This document shows, piece by piece, positions 9,250 to 17,366 of a stretch of DNA of 64,000 nucleotides; within the stretch, counting starts at the first letter, position 1; each line of letters opens with the position of its first letter. A program made the translations under genes and the position numbers. Source of the DNA: Chitinophaga chungangae (GTDB taxonomy: Bacteria > Bacteroidota > Bacteroidia > Chitinophagales > Chitinophagaceae); NCBI RefSeq assembly GCF_017742215.1, contig NZ_JAGHKP010000001.1, positions 1,550,001 through 1,614,000 on the forward strand, in the 5' to 3' direction. A model generated the notes under the pieces. It was not told the origin of the DNA. It ran no database searches and worked only from the letters and a program-made list of their open reading frames with translations.

Positions 9250-11484
9250 TTAACTGTTGATGATCTCCGCGCCATGCACGGCCGCTTTTTTCATGTCTTT
9301 CAGCACCGTGAAAAGCGCCTGGAACTGGTCGCGCACATGTTTGATCTCCAGCATTTCCTCCCTTTCCTGCGTATGCCCCTGGCCCTGGTTGATCTGCTCC
9401 TGGCGGAGCTTCAGCAGGTGTTCCAGCCGGTCTTCCAGGCTGTGGAACGCCGCCGGTATCTCCGGGTCCGCCATGCGCGCGCCCACCGTCACATATTGCT
9501 CGATCTGGTCCATGATGGTGAGCAGGAACAATAGAATGTCCTTGTACTCGGGCCGTTTGTATTTAAGCCGGTGCTGCAGCGCGTAGGCGCTCAGCTGCGC
9601 GATATGCGAGGCCAGCGAATGGCTCAGCACCACGAAATGGTACAGCTCCGAACCGTATTTCTGCTTGCTTTTGGGCTCGCTCAGCATCCGCTGGAACGCC
9701 GAGGTAAGGTTCGCCGTGGTCACATGCACATCTTTACGCGCCAGTTTATAAGCGATCAGGCTGAAAGGCCTGTCCGTATACAGGTTCATCACCTGTGTGA
9801 GGTATTGTTTGTTGGACGAGATGGTTTTTACCATGTAATCCGGCAGGAACCGGAACTCCCAGCTGGGCCAGAAAATGTAGTTGAACGCAAATGCGATGCC
9901 CCCGCCGATCAGTGTGTCCAGCACGCGCTGCGTCACGTTCTGGAAATCCGCCGGGTACAGCAGGTGCAGCAGGAACACGATAAACGGCGTCATGAACACC
10001 ACGCTCGTAACATAATGATACGCCTGGAAGCTGTACGCGCCCAGGATGCACACGAGCATGAGGAAAAAAATAACCGTATTGTCTTTCGTGAACCAAAGCA
10101 CGCCCGCCGCGAAAAACGCCCCGATCAGCGTGCCCACGATGCGCTGGTAGCTGCGCGTTTTGGTCATGCTGAAACCTGGTTTCATGATCACCACGATAGT
10201 GAGCAGGATCCAGTAAGCCCGGCTCAGGTGCAGCGCCTGCCCCAGCAGGAAGCCGGTCATCATGGCCAGCGCGGTGCGGACGCCGTGGCGGAAGATGTGG
10301 GAATCGAACGTGAGGTTGTGTATGAACGTGGTGAGGTCGTACTGCTGGCGGGTGGTAAACTTGCTCAGCTCCAGCTGGTGGTCGAAACTCGCGTCTTTCA
10401 CGCGCTCTAGGCGGGTGAGGCGGTGCATGTTGTACACGCGCTGCGAGATGTGCTGCAGGTTGTCGAATATGCTTTCGAAATGAATGAGGTCGGTGCGCTC
10501 TTTCAGCGTTGGCAGTGAGGACTGGTAGGTTTTGAACGCGCGTTTGCTTTTTTCGAGCTCCAGTTTCAGGTTCACTTTGGGCAGGGAACGCTGCGCGGCG
10601 CTTACGGCAATGCCGATATTGTCCAGCTCTTCGGCGTATTGCAGAATGGCGTGGTGCAACTCGGTGATCACCGGCGTACCGGCAAACCTTTTCTGAAGGC
10701 CGGTATAATCGATCTGCGAGGCCATGATCTGTTCGTACATGTCTACCAGGTCGAGGAAAATAAGCACCATGCTTTTGCTGATGCTGGAGGTGCCCTGCTG
10801 GGCGGAGCGCATTTTGAGCAGCAGCTCGCGCACGGCTTCCTGTTTGTCGTTGACGATCACTTGCTGGGCGAGCACGTCGCGGTAAGTGTCCGTAATATCT
10901 TTTTCGGGGCGGTAAAAATCGGCGCGCAAGCGAAGGTATTTGGCCGTTTGCTGGATGCAGTCGCCCAGCGTTTGCTGCACGGTGAGGTAGGGCCTGATCT
11001 GCCAGAGCAGCAGCGCGAGCAGGGCGTACCAGATGCTGCCGCTGAGGATAAGGAAGCTCACCTGGATGGCCTCGCGCGGGGTATACGATTCGGCCATGAG
11101 ACTGACCATCACGAGCAGGCAGCCCAGCCCGATATTGCCGCCGCGGTTGCCGTAAATGAGCAGCATGCTGTACAAAAAGCTGCAAATGCCCACCCAGACC
11201 GTAAGCAGCGGCCAGAAAGACAGGAGCAGCCCCGTGCCCAGGGCGGTGATGAAAATAAGGATAGTGCTGATGATGAGGCCGTTCCGTTTATGGATGATGG
11301 TGCCGGGAACGTCTGCCAGGGCCGTACAGAGCGCGCCCATCGAAATGGCGATGCCTGTTTCGAGGTGGCCGATGAGGCCGAAGATCAGGGAAGGAACTAC
11401 CACGCTGAGCGTGGTGCGAAGTCCGTTGCTGAAATGGTAACTGAAAATAAAGGCTTTCGCTTCTTTGGTCCAACGTTCTTGCAT
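9250..11484 (-). CDS. FUSC family (YccS/YhfK-like) inner membrane protein
   Basis: The 744-residue protein has two membrane blocks, residues about 15-170 and 390-540, each with a run of closely spaced hydrophobic helices, separated by a soluble helical region. The second block matches the fusaric acid resistance protein-like FUSC domain (ALAMMTGFLLGQALHLSRAY, then MKPGFSMTKTRSYQRIVGT, GALIGAFFAAG-like turns). Characterised relatives are linked to aromatic acid efflux, but most, like this one, have no known substrate. A box TAATTTTG lies on the minus strand at 11490-11497, only 5 bp before the ATG, so either the transcript is nearly leaderless or the true start is a little downstream. Confidence 0.85.
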   Translation of the reverse strand: MQERWTKEAKAFIFSYHFSNGLRTTLSVVVPSLIFGLIGHLETGIAISMGALCTALADVPGTIIHKRNGLIISTILIFITALGTGLLLSFWPLLTVWVGICSFLYSMLLIYGNRGGNIGLGCLLVMVSLMAESYTPREAIQVSFLILSGSIWYALLALLLWQIRPYLTVQQTLGDCIQQTAKYLRLRADFYRPEKDITDTYRDVLAQQVIVNDKQEAVRELLLKMRSAQQGTSSISKSMVLIFLDLVDMYEQIMASQIDYTGLQKRFAGTPVITELHHAILQYAEELDNIGIAVSAAQRSLPKVNLKLELEKSKRAFKTYQSSLPTLKERTDLIHFESIFDNLQHISQRVYNMHRLTRLERVKDASFDHQLELSKFTTRQQYDLTTFIHNLTFDSHIFRHGVRTALAMMTGFLLGQALHLSRAYWILLTIVVIMKPGFSMTKTRSYQRIVGTLIGAFFAAGVLWFTKDNTVIFFLMLVCILGAYSFQAYHYVTSVVFMTPFIVFLLHLLYPADFQNVTQRVLDTLIGGGIAFAFNYIFWPSWEFRFLPDYMVKTISSNKQYLTQVMNLYTDRPFSLIAYKLARKDVHVTTANLTSAFQRMLSEPKSKQKYGSELYHFVVLSHSLASHIAQLSAYALQHRLKYKRPEYKDILLFLLTIMDQIEQYVTVGARMADPEIPAAFHSLEDRLEHLLKLRQEQINQGQGHTQEREEMLEIKHVRDQFQALFTVLKDMKKAAVHGAEIINS

Positions 11485-11738
11485 TGCGACAAAATTACAA
11501 ATATCAGTGCTTATTTATGCGTTATGGCTGTAATGCATATAACTTTTACATTGCGCTCATTTTCAGTAAGATACTATATCTTTTAGAGGGTGTAGGTGTA
11601 TAAATTATCCCCAGGTGTGTATAAATAAACGCCGTTATTTAGGCAACCGGGATTAAATTACCGGTAGTTGCCATATCGCAGAAAACCGCTGACCCCACAG
11701 GCCCGCCCCTCAGCATGCGGGAATCAGCAGAATTCGAC

Positions 11739-11746
11739 TATCTTTG
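11739..11746 (+). promoter_or_regulatory. Bacteroidota -7 box (TATCTTTG) upstream of smc
   Basis: TATCTTTG matches the TAnnTTTG consensus. Transcription from it would begin near 11752, which rules out the TTG at 11744 as a start and supports the GTG at 11780. No clear TTG -33 box is present at 19 nt. The rest of 11485-11779 holds no gene that I can support. Confidence 0.6.
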
Positions 11747-11779
11747 GCGGCCAAATCATTCATTCGTAATCCGAAAAAT

Positions 11780-14700
11780 GTGCGTTTAAAAACACTAGAG
11801 ATCAAAGGTTTTAAAAGTTTTGCGGACAAAACCGTGCTGCACTTCGACGAAGGGGTGACAGGCGTGATTGGCCCCAATGGCTGCGGAAAAAGCAATATCA
11901 TCGATTCCATCCGCTGGGTGATCGGGGAGCACAAGATCAGCAACCTGCGTTCGGAGAACCAGGCCGGCCTCGTGTTCAATGGTTCGCGTACCCGCTCCGC
12001 CAGCGGCATGGCCGAAGTAAGCCTCACCTTCGAGAACACCAAAAATGTACTGCCCACCGAGTTCACCACGGTTACGATTACACGTAAATTCTACAAGAAC
12101 GGAGACAGCGAGTACCGTCTCAACGATGTGGCCTGCCGCCTCAAAGACATTCATAACCTCTTCCTCGATACCGGCGTCAGTACCGATTCCTACGCCATTA
12201 TCGAGCTGGGGATGGTAGACGATATCATTAAAGACAAAGAGAATTCCCGCCGCCGCATGCTTGAGCAGGCAGCCGGCATTTCCATTTATAAAACGCGGAA
12301 AAAAGAAGCCAAATCCAAGCTGGACGCTACGGAAGGCGACCTCAACCGCATCGAGGACCTCCTTTTCGAGATCAATAACAACCTCAAAACCCTGGAAAGC
12401 CAGGCCAAAAAGGCGGAACGTTATTACGAGATCAAAAAGGAGTACAAGGAAGCGAGCATAGAGCTGGCCAAAGCCGCGCTGGAAGGTTTCAACATCACCT
12501 TCCGCGACCTCACCGAGCAGCAGCAGCAGGAAACCGACCGCAAAATGGCCCTCGAAGCCGAGATCAGTACGGACGAGGCGGCCGTGGAGCAGGACAAACT
12601 GCATTTCGTTGCCAAAGAACGCGAGCTGCAGGCAATGCAGCGCTCGTTCAACGAACTGGTGTCCACCATCCGCACCAGGGAAAACGATAAAAACCTCGCC
12701 ACCCAGCAGCTCACTTACCTGCGCGAGCGGGAAAAAAGCCTGACGGACTTCCTCAACAGCGCCGAAGGCACCGTAGCCGGTCTTACCGAATCTATCGCCT
12801 TCACCGAAACACAGGTAACCGACGAACAGGAAGTGTTCGATTCCATGCAGGACGAGCTGGAAACGCTCCACGAAATGGTGGATGAGAAAAAACACCACTT
12901 CCAGGAAAAGAAAGCGGCCCTGGAGAACTTCCGGAAAGACCAGCAGCAATGGCAGCGCCAGCAGTTCGAAGCGGAAAAGAAAGTGGCCGTGGCCGATACT
13001 TCCGTGCAGAACCTCCAGCGCGGCATCCAGCAGTTGCAGGAAGAGAAAACCAACCGCCTGGCGCAGATCCAACAGCTGGAAGACGAAAAAAACGCGCTGC
13101 AGGAAACCCTGGAAAACAGCAAGGAAGAACTCGCCGATATGGTGGCTTTCCAGGAAGAAACAAAAGGGAAGATCCTCGCCACGCAAGGCGAGATCGAAGG
13201 GTTGCGCGACAAACTGGTAGACGAAAACCGTTCCCTCGATTCCAAAAAGAACGAATACGACCTGCTCAAATCGCTGGTAGACAGCCTGGAAGGTTACCCG
13301 GAAAGCATCAAGTTCCTTAAAAAGAACAGCGACTGGAACAATAAGGCGCCCATTCTCAGCGATATATTTTTCTGTAAGGAAGCGTACCGCACCTGCATAG
13401 AAAACCTGCTGGAACCGTACCTCAACTATTACGTGGTGAACAACACGGAAGAGGCCATTACGGCCATCCGCCTGCTCGACCTCCATAAAAAAGGCAAAGC
13501 CAACTTTTTTATCCTCGACCAGTTCAACCACCAGGCCGGCAACCTGTTCACCCCGCCCGGCACCATCCCGGCGCTGGACGTGGTGGAGATCGACGAGAAA
13601 TACAAAGGCCTGGGCAATTACCTGCTCGGTAAAGTATTTATCGCCGAAGACCTCACCGCCATTAACTTCAGCGAACTGCCCGAGCAGGACGTGCTCATCA
13701 CCGAACAAAGCGGGCGCATGCACCGTGGCAAATACAGCATGAACGGCGGCTCTGTGGGCCTTTTCGAAGGCAAGAAACTCGGCCGCGCCAAAAACCTCGA
13801 AAAGCTGGACGCCGAGATCCGTACGCTGGAAAGCAATGTGGCGGACCTTAAAACGCGCCTCCAGGCCAAACACGACGAAGTGCTCGGTTATAACAGCCAG
13901 CTCAACGAAAACAAGATCAACGCCCTGCGCGAAAAAGTGAACCAGCTGAACAACCAGCTGTTCGGCCTGCAGAACCGCATCGAAAACTTCCACCACCTGA
14001 TCGAGACCGGCAACAAACGCCTCGAGGAAATGGAAGCTTCGCTGGCGGCGAACGAACAAAGCATCTCCAGCGTGCGCGACGAACTGGACACTCTCAACGA
14101 CCGCGTGCACCAGCTGCACGACAGCATCGCCGAGGCCGACCGTTCCGCGCAGGAAGCCGAGCAGCAATTCAACCAGGCCAACGTACAGTTCAACAACCAG
14201 AACCTCCAGCATACCCGCCAGCAAAGCAAGGTGCAGGGGCTGAAACAGGAGCTGGACTTCAAACGCAAACAGCTCAGCGACCTGCACGCGCAGGTGATCA
14301 GCAATAAAACCCAGCTGGAAGACACGGCCGGCAACATCGCCGCCGCTGAAGACAGGCTTGTTCAGTCCGAAGACGGGCTGGTGGAGCTGTTCCGCCGCCG
14401 CGAAGAAGAAGAAAAAGGGCTCAACGAAAAAGACCAGGAGTATTACAATTTCCGCAACCATCTCCAGGAACTTGAAAGCGCGCTGCGCAGCAAACAGAAA
14501 ACGCGCGACATGCTCGACCAGAACCTGAACCAGGTGAAAGACAAGGTGAACGAGCTGAAACTACAGCTGGCCTCCATGAAAGAAAGGCTGAGCGTGGAGT
14601 TCAAAGTGAACCTGGACGAGATACTGGACGAGGAGCGCACAGGCACCGCCGCGCTGGAAGACCTGCAAAACAACGCTGAACGCCTGAAAAAACGGCTCGA

Positions 14701-15310
14701 GAACATGGGAGAGATCAACCCCACGGCGATCGAGGCGTATACCGAGATGAAAAAACGGTACGAGTTCATCCTCGAACAGAAAAACGATCTCGTGAACGCG
14801 AAGGAATCGCTGCTGGCCACCATCCAGGAAGTGGAATCCACTGCCAACCAGAAGTTCCTCGACACCTTTAACCAGGTGAAAGAAAATTTCATCCGCGTGT
14901 TCAAAGCACTGTTTACCGAAGAAGACCAGTGCGACATGATACTGAACGACCCGGCGAACCTGGCGGATACCGGCATCGAGATCATCGCCAAACCGAAAGG
15001 CAAGCGCCCCGCGGCCATCACGCAGCTGTCCGGCGGTGAAAAAACGCTGACGGCCACCGCGCTGCTGTTCGCCATATACCTCATCAAACCCGCGCCGTTC
15101 TGCATCCTCGATGAGGTAGACGCACCGCTGGACGATGCGAACGTGGGCAAGTTCACCAACATGATCCGCAAGTTCTCCGACAATTCCCAGTTCATCATCG
15201 TTACCCACAACAAACAAACGATGGCGGCGGTGGACGTAATCTACGGGGTAACCATGCAAGAGCCCGGCGTAAGCAAACTGGTACCGGTAGACTTCAGAAG
15301 CCTGAACTAA
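11780..15310 (+). CDS. smc: Chromosome partition protein SMC
   Basis: Forms the SMC dimer that organises and separates chromosomes with kleisin partners (ScpA/B, not in this window). 1176 residues. It has the N-terminal FKSFADKT and Walker A GPNGCGKSN (about residues 32-40), two long Glu/Gln/Lys-rich coiled coils, a globular hinge around residues 505-650 (YPESIKFLKKN to GGSVGLFEGKK), the ABC signature LSGGEKTLTATALLFAIYL near 1082 and Walker B FCILDEVDAPLDD near 1107. The GTG start gives the classic MRLKTLEIKGFKSFADK N-terminus. A terminator follows. Confidence 0.97.
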   Translation: MRLKTLEIKGFKSFADKTVLHFDEGVTGVIGPNGCGKSNIIDSIRWVIGEHKISNLRSENQAGLVFNGSRTRSASGMAEVSLTFENTKNVLPTEFTTVTITRKFYKNGDSEYRLNDVACRLKDIHNLFLDTGVSTDSYAIIELGMVDDIIKDKENSRRRMLEQAAGISIYKTRKKEAKSKLDATEGDLNRIEDLLFEINNNLKTLESQAKKAERYYEIKKEYKEASIELAKAALEGFNITFRDLTEQQQQETDRKMALEAEISTDEAAVEQDKLHFVAKERELQAMQRSFNELVSTIRTRENDKNLATQQLTYLREREKSLTDFLNSAEGTVAGLTESIAFTETQVTDEQEVFDSMQDELETLHEMVDEKKHHFQEKKAALENFRKDQQQWQRQQFEAEKKVAVADTSVQNLQRGIQQLQEEKTNRLAQIQQLEDEKNALQETLENSKEELADMVAFQEETKGKILATQGEIEGLRDKLVDENRSLDSKKNEYDLLKSLVDSLEGYPESIKFLKKNSDWNNKAPILSDIFFCKEAYRTCIENLLEPYLNYYVVNNTEEAITAIRLLDLHKKGKANFFILDQFNHQAGNLFTPPGTIPALDVVEIDEKYKGLGNYLLGKVFIAEDLTAINFSELPEQDVLITEQSGRMHRGKYSMNGGSVGLFEGKKLGRAKNLEKLDAEIRTLESNVADLKTRLQAKHDEVLGYNSQLNENKINALREKVNQLNNQLFGLQNRIENFHHLIETGNKRLEEMEASLAANEQSISSVRDELDTLNDRVHQLHDSIAEADRSAQEAEQQFNQANVQFNNQNLQHTRQQSKVQGLKQELDFKRKQLSDLHAQVISNKTQLEDTAGNIAAAEDRLVQSEDGLVELFRRREEEEKGLNEKDQEYYNFRNHLQELESALRSKQKTRDMLDQNLNQVKDKVNELKLQLASMKERLSVEFKVNLDEILDEERTGTAALEDLQNNAERLKKRLENMGEINPTAIEAYTEMKKRYEFILEQKNDLVNAKESLLATIQEVESTANQKFLDTFNQVKENFIRVFKALFTEEDQCDMILNDPANLADTGIEIIAKPKGKRPAAITQLSGGEKTLTATALLFAIYLIKPAPFCILDEVDAPLDDANVGKFTNMIRKFSDNSQFIIVTHNKQTMAAVDVIYGVTMQEPGVSKLVPVDFRSLN

Positions 15311-15334
15311 CAATGTTTCCAAAGCAACATATAC

Positions 15335-15363
15335 AAGCCCCGGCGCAGCGTCGGGGCTTTTTT
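15335..15363 (+). terminator. Rho-independent terminator after smc
   Basis: Stem AAGCCCCG / CGGGGCTT with a short loop, followed by a run of T. It lies 24 bp after the smc stop codon. Confidence 0.85.
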
Positions 15364-15416
15364 ATTGCGGTGCGAAGAAAGGCACAAAGATTGCTCCCAA
15401 CACCCAAACCGGAAAG

Positions 15417-16880
15417 ATGAATTTACAGCCGAAAGAAGTACTGACAGAGCAGGACGTAAGGCGGGGATTAAAGCTGGTGATCGGGGACGGGCTTTCGTCT
15501 GAAGCCATGACTACCCTTACCGGCGGCGCTTTCATCATTGCCATGGCTATTTTGCTGGGGGCGAACAACGTGCAGCTGGGCCTGATTGCGGCGCTTCCCA
15601 CGATGGTGAACGTTTTTCAGCTGATATCCATCTGGCTGGTGCGGCGTTTTAACAACCGGCGGGGCATTACGGTGATCTGTTCCCTGCTCGCACGCTTTCC
15701 GCTTATCGTCATCGGTTTGCTGCCGCTGACGCTGCCCGGCGTCGTTACGATCGAGCTGATCATCCCCATTTTATTCTTTTATTATCTCTCCGGCGCCATC
15801 GCCGGCGCCAGCTGGAACTCCTGGATGAAAGACCTGGTGCCGGAAAAACAGCTGGGCGCTTTTTTTGCCAAAAGAAGCAGCCTGATGCAGTCGCTGAACG
15901 TGGTGTTGAGCCTGCTGGTGGCCGTGGGGGTGGACTATATCCGCAAACATTTCCCCGGGCTGGAACTGGACGCTTACGGCTGGATGTTCATCCTTGCCGG
16001 CGTCAGCGGGGTGACCGGCACGCTCATATTAGCCAGCACGCCGGAGCCGAAAAAAATATTGCCGCGGGAAAATCTTTTTATCATGCTGAGCCGGCCGTTG
16101 AAAGACCCGAACTTCCGGCGGTTGCTGGTGTTCAATTCCGCCTGGGTGTTCGCCGTCAATATCGCCGCGCCGTTCTTTACGGTGTTCATGATGAAAAGCA
16201 TGGGGCTGGAATTGTCATTCATTATCGGGCTGAACATTCTCAGCCAGGTAAGCAGCATTTTCACGATCCGCATATGGGGACTGTTTGCGGACCGGTACAG
16301 TAATAAGACCATCATCGCCATCGGCGCGCCGATCTATATCCTTTGCCTGATCGCCTGGTGTTTTGTGGGGATCTACTCGCAATTATGGGCCAATCTCGTA
16401 TTGCTGGCCGTTATTCACCTGGCGATGGGTTTTGCGAATGCGGGCATCAACCTGTCGCTGACCAACATCGGTCTGAAACTGGCTCCCACGGCTGATTCTA
16501 TCATCTATCTTTCCACCAAGAACATTGTTACGGCCGTGTTTTCAGCCCTGGCGCCGCTGGCAGGCGGTGTGCTGGCGGATTATTTCACGGGCAGGCATTT
16601 GAAGATGGACGCGGAATGGGGCGGCCCGAAGTGGACGAAAACATTGCACATCATCGAACTGCAGGACTGGAACTTCCTGTTCCTTTTCGGGGCATTGCTG
16701 GGATTTATCGCGCTGAACCGGCTGCACCGGGTGAAAGAGACCGGCGAAGTGGAAAAAGACGTGGTGGTGCGCATTATGCGAAGCACGCTGCGAAACAACC
16801 TCAAGGACAATTTCCTGACGGGCACGCTGATGAACGGGTATTCGCAGATCAAAAGCGTATTCAAGAGGAAGTTTTTTTAA
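15417..16880 (+). CDS. MFS transporter
   Basis: A 487-residue integral membrane protein with about 12 hydrophobic segments (for example LTLPGVVTIELIIPILFFYY and LLGFIALNRL near the C-terminus) and cytoplasmic loops rich in Arg/Lys. RRFNNRRGITVICSLLARFP after the second helix resembles the MFS loop 2-3 region. The N-terminal soluble tail of about 35 residues is acidic. Substrate cannot be inferred. It follows the smc terminator and has no operon partner on the same strand. Confidence 0.85.
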   Translation: MNLQPKEVLTEQDVRRGLKLVIGDGLSSEAMTTLTGGAFIIAMAILLGANNVQLGLIAALPTMVNVFQLISIWLVRRFNNRRGITVICSLLARFPLIVIGLLPLTLPGVVTIELIIPILFFYYLSGAIAGASWNSWMKDLVPEKQLGAFFAKRSSLMQSLNVVLSLLVAVGVDYIRKHFPGLELDAYGWMFILAGVSGVTGTLILASTPEPKKILPRENLFIMLSRPLKDPNFRRLLVFNSAWVFAVNIAAPFFTVFMMKSMGLELSFIIGLNILSQVSSIFTIRIWGLFADRYSNKTIIAIGAPIYILCLIAWCFVGIYSQLWANLVLLAVIHLAMGFANAGINLSLTNIGLKLAPTADSIIYLSTKNIVTAVFSALAPLAGGVLADYFTGRHLKMDAEWGGPKWTKTLHIIELQDWNFLFLFGALLGFIALNRLHRVKETGEVEKDVVVRIMRSTLRNNLKDNFLTGTLMNGYSQIKSVFKRKFF

Positions 16881-16914
16881 GCCCCCGGTATAATGATCTC
16901 AATATCGCTAAGAA

Positions 16915-17145
16915 CTACCATTTTTTCATCTCGCGTGTCAATTGCTCGTGGGTAATAAAATCTCCCGCCGCTATCCGTTTTTCAGCTTCTTCTAATTCCC
17001 GGTTATATTGTTCAATGGTACATCGTTCCGGTTTTTGTTGGCGGTTTTTTAAAAAGGTCCGTAATAACTGTATAACAGCCTTCTGCTCCGCCTTATTAAG
17101 TTGAACAAAATATTTATGCACTTCCTGTTCCAAAGTTTTTCGCAT
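16915..17145 (-). CDS. Orphan antitoxin-like small protein
   Basis: A 76-residue, highly charged helical protein. The C-terminal stretch YNRELEEAEKRIAAGDFITH followed by EQLTREMKKW resembles toxin-neutralising tails of Bacteroidota RelE/ParE-type antitoxins, where a 'F-x-THEE' motif precedes a C-terminal Trp. A partner toxin gene would normally follow directly, but only 34 bp separate this gene from the converging MFS gene, and no ParE/RelE frame is seen upstream. A perfect palindrome lies just upstream of the start. It could be a solitary antitoxin or the remnant of a pair; family placement is by resemblance only. Confidence 0.6.
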   Translation of the reverse strand: MRKTLEQEVHKYFVQLNKAEQKAVIQLLRTFLKNRQQKPERCTIEQYNRELEEAEKRIAAGDFITHEQLTREMKKW

Positions 17146-17164
17146 AACATTCCTTTTGTACGAA

Positions 17165-17181
17165 TTTACTTCTTAAGTAAA
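17165..17181. promoter_or_regulatory. Perfect inverted repeat, candidate operator for the antitoxin-like gene
   Basis: TTTACTT-CTT-AAGTAAA: 7-bp arms, 3-bp spacer, 20 bp upstream of the start codon at 17145. Its place and symmetry fit an autoregulatory operator; no binding data. Confidence 0.45.
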
Positions 17182-17366
17182 GCAGTCCAAAACAAGATGA
17201 AATCGGCCTGACTGCTGCTCAAAGCAACGGTTCCAGGCATCAACCTCCCCGCCGCCCGTCAATATTTCGTTTTTTTTGGCTTTTCCTGCCTTATTTTGGC
17301 CCATTGTAATTTGATTATTCCTGTCAGGGATATTATTTTAAAGGTAATTTTCAATCGATTTCTGAT

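Noticed and set aside
11795..14461. 888-codon open frame antisense to smc
   Set aside because: A shadow of the G+C-rich third positions of smc; its composition is Phe/Val/Glu-rich repeats without any domain, and smc itself is certain.
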